A DNA stretch of 64,000 nucleotides from Pseudomonas asiatica (GTDB lineage: Bacteria > Pseudomonadota > Gammaproteobacteria > Pseudomonadales > Pseudomonadaceae), in NCBI RefSeq assembly GCF_040214835.1, contig NZ_CP157874.1:4614501-4678500 (forward strand), written 5' to 3'. The position numbers and the translations under genes are program-made. Positions 56,248 through 64,000 of the stretch are shown one piece after another. The notes under the pieces were generated by a model that made no database searches, was not told the DNA's origin, and saw only the letters and a program-made list of their open reading frames with translations. Every line of letters begins with the position of its first letter. The first letter of the stretch is position 1.

Positions 56248-57582
56248 ATGCTCCAACTGCCCAAAACCTGTTACATCGGCCTTGCCCTCAGCGCCCTGGC
56301 GGCCCCCACCGGCGCCAGCGAGATGTTCGCCAGCGACTCCCCCTGGATGCTCGGCGACTGGGGTGGCACCCGCAGCGAACTGCTGGAAAAAGGCTACGAC
56401 TTCACCCTCGGCTACACCGGCGAGATGGGCAGCAACCTGCATGGTGGCTACGACCACGACCGCACCGCGCGCTACAGCGACCAGTTCACCTTCGGCAGCC
56501 ACCTGGACCTGGAGAAGATCCTTGGCTGGCACGACACCGAATTCCAGCTGACCATCACCGAGCGCCACGGCGACAACATCAGCAACGACCGCATCAACGA
56601 CCCGCGTGTCGGCGGCTTCACCTCGGCCCAGGAGGTATGGGGCCGTGGCGAAACCTGGCGGCTGACGCAGATGTGGATCAAGCAGAAGTACTTCGATGGC
56701 GCACTGGACGTGAAATTCGGCCGTTTCGGCGAAGGCGAGGACTTCAACAGCTTCCCCTGCGACTTCCAGAACCTGGCCTTCTGCGGCTCGCAGGTAGGCA
56801 ACTGGGTGGGTGGCATCTGGTACAACTGGCCGGTCAGCCAGTGGGCCCTGCGCGTGCGCTACAACCTCAGCGACGCGCTCTACGCCCAGGTCGGCGTGTT
56901 CGAGCAGAACCCCTCGAACCTGGAGTCGGGCAACGGCTTCAAGCTCAGCGGCAGCGGCACCCAAGGCGCGGTAATGCCGGTGGAATTGGTGTGGAGCCCA
57001 CAGATCAATGGCCTGAAAGGGGAATATCGCGCCGGCTACTACTACAGTAATGCCAAGGCACAGGATGTTCTCAAGGACAGCAACGGCCAGCCGGCAGCCC
57101 TCAGCGGCGCCGCCTACCGCAGCAGTTCGAGCAAGCACGGCTTGTGGCTCGGCGCCCAGCAGCAGGTGACTTCGCTGGCGTCCGACCAGTCGCGTGGCCT
57201 GAGCCTGTTCGCCAACGCCACGGTGCACGACAAGAAGACCAATGCCATCGACAACTATGTGCAGGCAGGACTGGTATACAAAGGGCCCTTCGACGCCCGC
57301 GCCAAGGACGACATCGGTTTCGCCCTGGCCCGTGTGCACGTCAACCCTGCCTATCGCAAGAACGCGCGCCTGGCCAACCAGGCCGCCGGCCTCTACGACT
57401 ACGACAACCCCGGTTTCCTGCCAGTGCAGGACACCGAGTACAGCGCCGAGCTGTACTACGGCATCCACCTGGCCGACTGGCTCACGGTCCGCCCCAACCT
57501 GCAGTACATCCGCCACCCGGGCGGGGTGTCGCAGGTCGATGGCGCCCTGATCGGCGGCCTGAAGATCCAGAGCAGTTTCTAA
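56248..57582 (+). CDS. oprB: OprB-family carbohydrate porin
   Basis: Outer-membrane porin of 444 residues for sugar uptake. A signal peptide of about 23 residues (ends GAS) precedes the OprB pattern WMLGDWGGTRSELLEKGYDF, and the barrel ends in a C-terminal Phe after GGLKIQSSF. GC-rich and directly upstream of gcd, it supplies glucose to the periplasmic dehydrogenase. The start codon is preceded by a palindrome that could pair over the ribosome site. Confidence 0.93.
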   Translation: MLQLPKTCYIGLALSALAAPTGASEMFASDSPWMLGDWGGTRSELLEKGYDFTLGYTGEMGSNLHGGYDHDRTARYSDQFTFGSHLDLEKILGWHDTEFQLTITERHGDNISNDRINDPRVGGFTSAQEVWGRGETWRLTQMWIKQKYFDGALDVKFGRFGEGEDFNSFPCDFQNLAFCGSQVGNWVGGIWYNWPVSQWALRVRYNLSDALYAQVGVFEQNPSNLESGNGFKLSGSGTQGAVMPVELVWSPQINGLKGEYRAGYYYSNAKAQDVLKDSNGQPAALSGAAYRSSSSKHGLWLGAQQQVTSLASDQSRGLSLFANATVHDKKTNAIDNYVQAGLVYKGPFDARAKDDIGFALARVHVNPAYRKNARLANQAAGLYDYDNPGFLPVQDTEYSAELYYGIHLADWLTVRPNLQYIRHPGGVSQVDGALIGGLKIQSSF

Positions 57583-57612
57583 CCCCCTTTTTGACCTGAC
57601 GGAGAACCTACG

Positions 57613-60024
57613 ATGAGCACTGAAGGTGCCAACAATGGAAGCCGCTGGCTACCGCGCCTGATCGGCGCGCTGCTGTTGCTGATGGGCCTGGCCCTGCTGG
57701 CCGGCGGCATCAAGCTGAGCCAGCTGGGCGGATCGCTGTACTACCTGATCGCCGGTATCGGCTTTGCCCTGTCGGGCATCCTGCTGCTGGCCCAGCGCCG
57801 CATCGCCCTGGGCCTGTACGGCCTGGTACTGCTGGGCAGCACCGTGTGGGCCCTGCTCGAAGTGGGCCTGGACTGGTGGCAACTGGTACCGCGCCTGGCC
57901 ATCTGGTTTGCCATCGGTGTGGTCCTGCTGCTGCCCTGGGCGCGTCGCCCGCTGATCGGCCCGGCCAACAAGGCCAACACTGCGCTGCTCGGCATTGCAG
58001 TGGTCGCTTCGGGCGCTTGCGCCCTGGGCAGCCAGTTCACCCACCCCGGTGAAGTGTTCGGCGAACTGGGCCGCGACAGCAGCGAAATGGCCAGCGCCGC
58101 CCCGGCCATGCCCGACGGCGAATGGCAGGCCTACGGCCGCACCGAGCACGGCGACCGCTATTCGCCGCTGCGCCAGATCACCCCGCAGAACGCCTACCGC
58201 CTGGAAGAGGCCTGGCGCATCCGCACCGGTGACCTGCCGACCGAAAACGACCCGGTGGAGCTGACCAACCAGAACACCCCGCTGAAGGTCAACGGCATGC
58301 TCTATGCCTGCACCGCGCACAGCCGCGTGCTGGCCCTGGACCCGGACACCGGCGCGGAAATCTGGCGCTACGACCCGCAGGTCAAGAGCCCGGTCGGCAC
58401 CTTCAAGGGCTTCGCCCACATGACCTGCCGTGGCGTTTCGTACTATGACGAAAACCGCTACGTCAGCCGCGACGGCAGCCCGGTACCGAAAATTACCGAC
58501 GCCGGCCAGGCCGTGGCCCAGGCCTGCCCGCGCCGCCTCTACCTGCCCACCGCAGACGCCCGCCTGATCGCCATCAACGCCGACAACGGCAAGGTCTGCG
58601 AAGGCTTCGCCAACCAGGGCGTGATCGACCTCACCACCGGCATCGGCCCGTTCACCGCCGGCGGCTACTACTCCACCTCGCCAGCCGCGGTCACCCGTGA
58701 CCTGGTGATCATCGGTGGCCATGTCACCGACAACGAGTCGACCAACGAGCCATCCGGCGTGATCCGCGCCTACGATGTACACGATGGCCACCTGGTGTGG
58801 AACTGGGACAGCAACAACCCGGACGACACCCAGCCACTGGCTCCCGGCAAGATGTACAGCCGCAACTCGGCCAACATGTGGTCGATCGCCAGCGTCGACG
58901 AAGACCTCGGCATGATCTACCTGCCACTGGGCAACCAGACCCCGGACCAGTGGGGCGCCAACCGCACCCCAGGCGCCGAGAAGTACAGCGCCGGCGTGGT
59001 CGCCCTGGACCTTGCCACCGGCAAGGCTCGCTGGAACTACCAGTTCACCCACCACGACCTGTGGGACATGGACGTCGGCAGCCAGCCGACCCTGGTCCAC
59101 CTGAAGACCGACGATGGCGTGAAGCCGGCAATCATCGTGCCGACCAAGCAAGGCAGCCTGTACGTGCTCGACCGCCGCGACGGTACGCCGATCGTGCCGA
59201 TCCGCGAGATCCCCACCCCGCAAGGTGCGGTGAAGGGCGACCACACCTCGCCGACCCAGGCCCGCTCCGACCTCAACCTGCTCGGCCCTGAACTGACCGA
59301 ACAGGCCATGTGGGGCGCCACGCCGTTCGACCAGATGCTGTGCCGCATCCAGTTCCGCGAGCTGCGTTACGAAGGCCAGTACACCCCGCCGTCCGAGCAA
59401 GGCTCGCTGATCTACCCGGGCAACGTCGGTGTGTTCAACTGGGGTAGCGTGTCGGTCGACCCGGTGCGCCAACTGCTGTTCACCTCGCCCAACTACATGG
59501 CCTTCGTGTCGAAGATGATCCCGCGTGAGCAGGTGGCCGAGGGCAGCAAGCGCGAAAGCGAGACCAGCGGCGTGCAGCCGAACACCGGTGCGCCGTACGC
59601 GGTGACCATGCACCCGTTCATGTCGCCACTGGGCGTACCGTGCCAGGCCCCGGCCTGGGGCTACGTCGCCGCCATCGACCTGTTCACCAACAAGGTGGTG
59701 TGGAAGCACAAGAACGGCACTACCCGCGACAGCACCCCGGTGCCGATCGGCATGCCGGTTGGCGTGCCGAGCATGGGTGGTTCGATCGTCACCGCCGGTG
59801 GCGTCGGCTTCCTCAGCGGCACCCTGGACCAGTACCTGCGCGCCTATGACGTGAACAACGGCAAGGAACTGTGGAAAGCCCGCCTGCCAGCGGGTGGCCA
59901 GGCCACGCCGATGAGCTACAGCGGCAAGGATGGCAAGCAGTACGTGCTGGTGACTGCCGGCGGGCATGGCTCGCTGGGCACCAGGATGGGCGACTACATC
60001 ATCGCTTACAAACTGGCTGAGTAA
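57613..60024 (+). CDS. gcd: Membrane-bound PQQ-dependent glucose dehydrogenase
   Basis: Oxidises glucose to gluconolactone in the periplasm and passes electrons to ubiquinone. The 803-residue protein has five N-terminal membrane helices (about residues 10-145) and a PQQ-binding eight-blade propeller, with the tryptophan-docking repeats and the signatures YSPLRQITPQN, WDMDVGSQPTLVHL and GGSIVTAGGVGFLSGTLDQ. PQQ enzymes of this type are typical of Pseudomonas. GGAG lies about 8 bases before the ATG; 30 bp from oprB, likely one operon. Confidence 0.97.
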   Translation: MSTEGANNGSRWLPRLIGALLLLMGLALLAGGIKLSQLGGSLYYLIAGIGFALSGILLLAQRRIALGLYGLVLLGSTVWALLEVGLDWWQLVPRLAIWFAIGVVLLLPWARRPLIGPANKANTALLGIAVVASGACALGSQFTHPGEVFGELGRDSSEMASAAPAMPDGEWQAYGRTEHGDRYSPLRQITPQNAYRLEEAWRIRTGDLPTENDPVELTNQNTPLKVNGMLYACTAHSRVLALDPDTGAEIWRYDPQVKSPVGTFKGFAHMTCRGVSYYDENRYVSRDGSPVPKITDAGQAVAQACPRRLYLPTADARLIAINADNGKVCEGFANQGVIDLTTGIGPFTAGGYYSTSPAAVTRDLVIIGGHVTDNESTNEPSGVIRAYDVHDGHLVWNWDSNNPDDTQPLAPGKMYSRNSANMWSIASVDEDLGMIYLPLGNQTPDQWGANRTPGAEKYSAGVVALDLATGKARWNYQFTHHDLWDMDVGSQPTLVHLKTDDGVKPAIIVPTKQGSLYVLDRRDGTPIVPIREIPTPQGAVKGDHTSPTQARSDLNLLGPELTEQAMWGATPFDQMLCRIQFRELRYEGQYTPPSEQGSLIYPGNVGVFNWGSVSVDPVRQLLFTSPNYMAFVSKMIPREQVAEGSKRESETSGVQPNTGAPYAVTMHPFMSPLGVPCQAPAWGYVAAIDLFTNKVVWKHKNGTTRDSTPVPIGMPVGVPSMGGSIVTAGGVGFLSGTLDQYLRAYDVNNGKELWKARLPAGGQATPMSYSGKDGKQYVLVTAGGHGSLGTRMGDYIIAYKLAE

Positions 60025-60054
60025 TCCAGAGATGCGGCAGTGAACCTGCTGCCG

Positions 60055-60152
60055 CATTCGCGGGTAAACCCGCTCCCACAGGTATGGCGCTGCCCCCAAG
60101 CTCGGCGCCGTACCTGTGGGAGCGGGTTTACCCGCGAAGAGGCCGGTACAGG
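60055..60152. repeat. REP-type inverted repeat pair, family B
   Basis: Arms with GCGGGTAAACCCGCTCCC and its complement, about 40 bp apart, between gcd and the lon paralogue. Confidence 0.9.
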
Positions 60153-60241
60153 CATCACTCCTCTCTGCACCCTTCAACTACCATTGAAACCCATCCCCCC
60201 CCGCCCCATCTAAGCACCATAGTCATTCACGCAGGTGCCCC

Positions 60242-62662
60242 ATGAGCGACCAGCAGGATTTCCCGGAACATCCCGACGAACACAGCGAAGTCGAACACAC
60301 CACTCCCCAGGCCGAAACCGGCCACGCCCTCGCCCTGCCCGGCCAGCAGCTGCCGGACAAGGTCTATGTGATCCCGATCCACAACCGCCCGTTCTTCCCG
60401 GCCCAGGTGCTGCCGGTCATCGTCAATGAAGACCCTTGGGCAGAAACCCTCGACCTGGTGGCCCAGTCGCCAGACCACAGCCTGGCCCTGTTCTTCATGG
60501 ATACCCCGCCAGAAGACCATCGTCACTTCGACACCTCGGCGCTGCCGCAGTACGGCACGCTGGTGAAGGTGCACCACGCCAGCCGCGAAAACGGCAAGCT
60601 GCAGTTCGTCGCCCAGGGCCTGACCCGGGTACGCATCCGTACCTGGCTCAAGCACCACCGCCCGCCGTACCTCGTCGAGGTGGAATACCCGCGCCAGCCA
60701 GCCGAGCCGACCGACGAGGTCAAGGCCTACGGCATGGCGCTGATCAATGCGATCAAGGAGCTGCTGCCGCTCAACCCGCTGTACAGCGAAGAGCTGAAGA
60801 ACTACCTCAACCGCTTCAGCCCCAACGACCCGTCGCCGCTCACCGACTTCGCCGCCGCCCTCACCTCGGCCACCGGCAACCAGTTGCAGGAAGTGCTCGA
60901 CTGCGTACCCATGCTCAAGCGCATGGAAAAGGTCCTGCCGATGCTGCGCAAGGAAGTCGAGGTGGCGCGCCTGCAGAACGAGATCTCGGCCGAGGTCAAC
61001 CGGCAGATCGGCGAGCACCAGCGCGAGTTCTTCCTCAAGGAACAGCTCAAGGTCATCCAGCAGGAGCTGGGCCTGACCAAGGACGACCGCAGCGCCGACC
61101 TCGAGCAGTTCGAGCAGCGCCTCGAAGGCAAGACCCTGCCGGACCAGGCACGCAAGCGCATCGACGAAGAGATGGGCAAGCTGGCCATCCTCGAAACCGG
61201 CTCGCCCGAATACGCCGTCACCCGCAACTACCTGGACTGGGCCACCGCCCTGCCCTGGGGCGTGTACGGCAAGGACAAGCTCGACCTCAAGCACGCACGC
61301 AAGGTCCTCGACCAGCACCACGCCGGCCTCGACGACATCAAGGAGCGCATTCTCGAGTTCCTTGCCGTGGGCGCCTGGAAAGGCGAGATCAGCGGCTCGA
61401 TCGTGCTGCTGGTGGGCCCGCCCGGGGTAGGCAAGACCAGCATCGGCAAATCCATCGCCGAATCGCTCGGCCGGCCGTTCTACCGCTTCAGTGTCGGCGG
61501 TATGCGTGACGAGGCCGAGATCAAGGGCCACCGCCGCACCTACATCGGCGCCCAGCCCGGCAAGCTGGTGCAGGCCCTGAAGGACGTCGAAGTGATGAAC
61601 CCGGTGATCATGCTCGACGAGATCGACAAGATGGGCCAGAGCTACCAGGGCGACCCGGCTTCAGCGCTGCTGGAAACCCTGGACCCGGAGCAGAACGTCG
61701 ACTTCCTCGACCACTACCTGGACCTGCGCCTGGACCTGTCCAAGGTGCTGTTCGTGTGCACCGCCAACACCCTGGATTCGATCCCCGGGCCATTGCTCGA
61801 CCGCATGGAAGTGATCCGCCTGTCCGGCTACATCACCGAAGAGAAACTGGCCATCGCCAAGCGCCACCTGTGGCCCAAGCAGCTGGAAAAGGCCGGTGTG
61901 GCCAAGACCAGCCTCGGCATCAGCGACAGCGCCCTGCGCGCGGTGATCGAAGGCTATGCCCGCGAAGCCGGGGTACGCCAGCTGGAGAAACAACTGGGCA
62001 AGCTGGTGCGCAAGGCCGTGGTCAAGCTGCTGGAAAACCCCGAGGCCAAACTGAAGATCGGCACCAAGGACCTGGAAGCCGCGCTTGGCATGCCGGTGTT
62101 CCGCAGCGAGCAGGTACTGGCTGGCAAAGGCGTGATCACCGGCCTGGCCTGGACCAGCATGGGCGGCGCCACGCTGCCGATCGAAGCCACCCGCATCCAC
62201 ACCCTCAACCGCGGCTTCAAGCTGACCGGCAAGCTGGGTGATGTGATGAAAGAGTCGGCCGAAATTGCCTACAGCTACGTCAGCTCCAACCTCAAGCAGT
62301 TTGGTGGTGACCCTGGCTTCTTCAACGAAGCGTTCATTCACCTGCACGTGCCCGAAGGCGCCACGCCCAAGGACGGCCCGAGTGCCGGCATCACCATGGC
62401 CAGCGCCCTGCTGTCGCTGGCCCGAGACCAGGCGCCGAAGAAGGGCGTGGCCATGACCGGCGAGCTGACCCTGACCGGGCAGGTACTGCCGATTGGCGGT
62501 GTGCGCGAGAAGGTGATTGCGGCGCGGCGGCAGAAGATCTTCGAGCTGATCTTGCCGGAGCCTAACCGTGGGGACTATGAGGAGCTGCCGGACTACCTGC
62601 GCGAAGGCCTGACCGTACATTTCGCCAAGCGCTTTGCCGACGTGGCCAAAGTGCTGTTCTAG
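60242..62662 (+). CDS. lon: Lon family ATP-dependent protease (paralogue, AsrA-like)
   Basis: Cytoplasmic AAA+ serine protease of 806 residues. An N-terminal LON substrate domain (about 40-235) and a coiled coil precede Walker A GPPGVGKTS (392-400) and Walker B VIMLDEIDK. The protease domain has the catalytic dyad Ser714 (DGPSAG) and Lys757 (REKVIAA). Pseudomonas has the main lon near clpX; this copy next to gcd looks like the second one, resembling P. aeruginosa AsrA, which is linked to heat shock and aminoglycoside stress. The acidic and His-rich N-terminal 30 residues are not conserved in classical Lon. Confidence 0.92.
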   Translation: MSDQQDFPEHPDEHSEVEHTTPQAETGHALALPGQQLPDKVYVIPIHNRPFFPAQVLPVIVNEDPWAETLDLVAQSPDHSLALFFMDTPPEDHRHFDTSALPQYGTLVKVHHASRENGKLQFVAQGLTRVRIRTWLKHHRPPYLVEVEYPRQPAEPTDEVKAYGMALINAIKELLPLNPLYSEELKNYLNRFSPNDPSPLTDFAAALTSATGNQLQEVLDCVPMLKRMEKVLPMLRKEVEVARLQNEISAEVNRQIGEHQREFFLKEQLKVIQQELGLTKDDRSADLEQFEQRLEGKTLPDQARKRIDEEMGKLAILETGSPEYAVTRNYLDWATALPWGVYGKDKLDLKHARKVLDQHHAGLDDIKERILEFLAVGAWKGEISGSIVLLVGPPGVGKTSIGKSIAESLGRPFYRFSVGGMRDEAEIKGHRRTYIGAQPGKLVQALKDVEVMNPVIMLDEIDKMGQSYQGDPASALLETLDPEQNVDFLDHYLDLRLDLSKVLFVCTANTLDSIPGPLLDRMEVIRLSGYITEEKLAIAKRHLWPKQLEKAGVAKTSLGISDSALRAVIEGYAREAGVRQLEKQLGKLVRKAVVKLLENPEAKLKIGTKDLEAALGMPVFRSEQVLAGKGVITGLAWTSMGGATLPIEATRIHTLNRGFKLTGKLGDVMKESAEIAYSYVSSNLKQFGGDPGFFNEAFIHLHVPEGATPKDGPSAGITMASALLSLARDQAPKKGVAMTGELTLTGQVLPIGGVREKVIAARRQKIFELILPEPNRGDYEELPDYLREGLTVHFAKRFADVAKVLF

Positions 62663-62670
62663 CCAGCACC

Positions 62671-62772
62671 GGCCTCTTCGCGGGTAAACCCGCTCCCACA
62701 GGGATAGCGCAGGGCTTGAGCCCAGTGAGATCACTGTGGGAGCGGGTTGACCCGCGAAAGGGCCGGCACAGG
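62671..62772. repeat. REP-type inverted repeat pair, family B
   Basis: Arms with GCGGGTAAACCCGCTCCC and a variant GGGAGCGGGTTGACCCGC lie between the lon paralogue and the inhibitor gene; it begins 8 bases after the stop. Confidence 0.9.
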
Positions 62773-62832
62773 CAACACAAATCTCCTCGATCATCGGTTA
62801 TCCTCAGGCCATCGTCAGCCTCCGGAGCCAAC

Positions 62833-63225
62833 ATGACCGCCCCTCGTCTGCTCGTTCCCCTGAGCTTCGCCCTGATTTCCGCCTGCGCCCAACAGCCCAC
62901 GCAACCCGTCGAACTGGACGCCGAAAGCGAATGCCCGACGCGCCTGCAGGTTGGCCAGGCGCTGATCCTGAGCTTGCCCAGCAACCCGTCCACCGGCTAC
63001 CGCTGGCGCGTCGAAGCACCTGCCTCCAACGTACTGCGCAGCCTTGGTCCGGAGGTGTATAGCGCTCCCGAGGAGGAAGACGTGGTCGGCAGCGCCGGTG
63101 TCTCCACCTGGCGCTACCAGGCCAGCGATACCGGCGATGGTCAGTTGGTGCTGGTGTACCAGCAGCCATGGGCCGCAGATATCGCCCCCGTGCAAACCTT
63201 CGACTGCAAGATCATCGTCCGCTAA
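62833..63225 (+). CDS. Chagasin-family cysteine-protease inhibitor lipoprotein (I42)
   Basis: A 130-residue secreted protein with a lipobox-like LISAC (Cys18), so probably a lipoprotein. The chagasin signature NPSTGY (51-56) and the later [12 protein letters not shown] and QQPWAADIA loops are those that enter the active site of papain-like proteases. In the family it inhibits cysteine proteases; the target here is unknown. GGAG lies eight bases before the ATG. Its N-terminal region contains a Cys-Pro (ECPTRL) that may form a disulfide with Cys near the C terminus. Confidence 0.86.
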   Translation: MTAPRLLVPLSFALISACAQQPTQPVELDAESECPTRLQVGQALILSLPSNPSTGYRWRVEAPASNVLRSLGPEVYSAPEEEDVVGSAGVSTWRYQASDTGDGQLVLVYQQPWAADIAPVQTFDCKIIVR

Positions 63226-63371
63226 AGTCCGCAGCTTCGCTCATAGGCAACCTGCACACCCACCAGGCAGGCGCAGAGGTCCCTCAGCGCCCGCCCCTGA
63301 AGCGCTGCCATGGCAAGAATCGCGGCCTTTGGCTAAAATGCGCCTCCGTTTCACCCTGTATCGAGCCCGCC

Positions 63372-64000
63372 GTGAGCAAACAACCCGACCGCCTTTTCGC
63401 CCAGCCCTTGGAGCAAGTGCCCGACTTCGTCTTCAACGAGGATGTGGTGCGTGTGTTCCCGGACATGATCAAGCGCTCGGTTCCGGGCTACCCGACCATT
63501 GTCGAGAACCTCGGCGTGCTGGCCGCGCGCTTCGCCCAGCCGCATACCGCGCTGTACGACCTGGGTGCGTCGTTGGGTGCCGTTACTCAATCGCTGCGCC
63601 GCCATGTGCGCAGTGACGGCTGCCGGGTAATCGCCGTGGACAACTCCGCGGCGATGGTCGAGCGTTGCCGCCAGTACCTCACCGCCCAGGACTCGATGTT
63701 CCAGGAACTGCTGCCGGTGCAGGTGCTGGAAGCCGACATCCTGGCCCTGCCCTTCGAGCCCGCCTCGGTGGTGGCGATGAATTTCACCCTGCAGTTCATC
63801 GCCCCCGACCAGCGCCTGGAGCTGCTCGGCCGCATCCGCCAGGCGCTGTTGCCCGGTGGTGCGCTGATCCTCTCGGAAAAACTGCGCTTCGCCGATGATG
63901 AACAGCAGGACTTGCTCAATGAACTGCACCTGGACTTCAAACGTGCCAATGGCTACAGCGAACTGGAAATTGCCCAGAAGCGCAGCGCCATCGAGAACGT
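63372..64000 (+). CDS. cmoA: CmoA, carboxy-S-adenosylmethionine synthase (3' partial)
   Basis: Makes carboxy-SAM from SAM and prephenate; with CmoB it forms the 5-oxyacetyl-uridine in the wobble position of tRNAs. The visible 209 residues have the Rossmann motif [10 protein letters not shown], the acidic loop VDNSAAMVE and the FTLQFI core typical of CmoA. The start is GTG 63372, giving the N terminus [18 protein letters not shown]. The frame runs off the right edge, where cmoB would be expected. About 150 bp separates it from the inhibitor gene. Confidence 0.92.
   Translation, partial: MSKQPDRLFAQPLEQVPDFVFNEDVVRVFPDMIKRSVPGYPTIVENLGVLAARFAQPHTALYDLGASLGAVTQSLRRHVRSDGCRVIAVDNSAAMVERCRQYLTAQDSMFQELLPVQVLEADILALPFEPASVVAMNFTLQFIAPDQRLELLGRIRQALLPGGALILSEKLRFADDEQQDLLNELHLDFKRANGYSELEIAQKRSAIEN

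Noticed and set aside
57649..60177. An 842-codon open frame opposite gcd
   Set aside because: It is antisense to the PQQ dehydrogenase and has the biased, domain-free composition of a shadow frame.

Overview
The window looks like a chromosomal segment of a fluorescent Pseudomonas, most likely of the P. putida group. The evidence is the high GC content, the Pseudomonas-type gene neighbourhoods (rnf-nth, argG-motY-pyrC-rnt, bfd-bfr-grxD, aatJQMP-aauSR, oprB-gcd-lon), and many REP-type inverted repeat pairs typical of that group. It carries about 55 genes. I found no rRNA, tRNA, CRISPR array, insertion sequence or prophage. Both ends cut genes: rnfD at the left and cmoA at the right.

Layout. 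1-2.6 kb: end of the Rnf electron-transport operon running into nth and a small acidic protein. 2.7-4.1 kb: a BvgA-like response regulator and an unknown membrane protein. 4.2-8.5 kb: argG, motY, pyrC, rnt. 8.6-10.7 kb: peroxiredoxin, bfd, bacterioferritin and monothiol glutaredoxin, an iron and oxidative-stress cluster. 10.8-15.9 kb: a molybdopterin oxidoreductase, argF with an overlapping orphan ABC ATPase, and ybaK. 16.2-21.5 kb: glycerol utilisation (glpF, glpK, glpR, glpD). 21.5-29.9 kb: two divergent paralogous genes for very large proteins with an N-terminal dermonecrotic-toxin-like region, leucine-rich repeats and a C-terminal NEL-type E3 ubiquitin ligase domain; one is intact (1384 aa) and the other is broken by a deletion and frameshift. 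30.0-36.7 kb: the acidic amino acid ABC transporter and its AauSR two-component system. 36.7-47.6 kb: glpM, an alpha/beta hydrolase, metR, a Nudix hydrolase, lhr, a glutamate-synthase-like FMN protein and an amino acid permease. 48.0-53.7 kb: a divergent bifunctional penicillin-binding protein, a PadR regulator with a siderophore-interacting flavoprotein (NfeR/NfeF-like), a Pr6Pr membrane protein and a VF530-type protein. 53.8-64 kb: a ZnuD-like TonB receptor, an OprB porin with membrane glucose dehydrogenase, a Lon paralogue, a chagasin-type inhibitor lipoprotein and cmoA.

Regulation can be read in several places. Tandem ArgR half-sites lie upstream of argG and argF. A sigma-54 promoter and a perfect TTCGG-N4-CCGAA site lie upstream of aatJ. 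GlpR-like operators precede glpD, a Zur-like palindrome precedes the His-rich TonB receptor gene, a Fur-like box overlaps the bfd promoter, and GATATATC palindromes precede the padR gene.

Most notable are the paired NEL effector-like genes (one decayed) and a 151-bp unit built on an inverted repeat pair. That unit occurs twice, 34 kb apart, in opposite orientation and about 97 percent identical, including its spacer and one flank; one copy is nested inside another repeat pair, as expected for a recently mobilised REP/BIME-type element.
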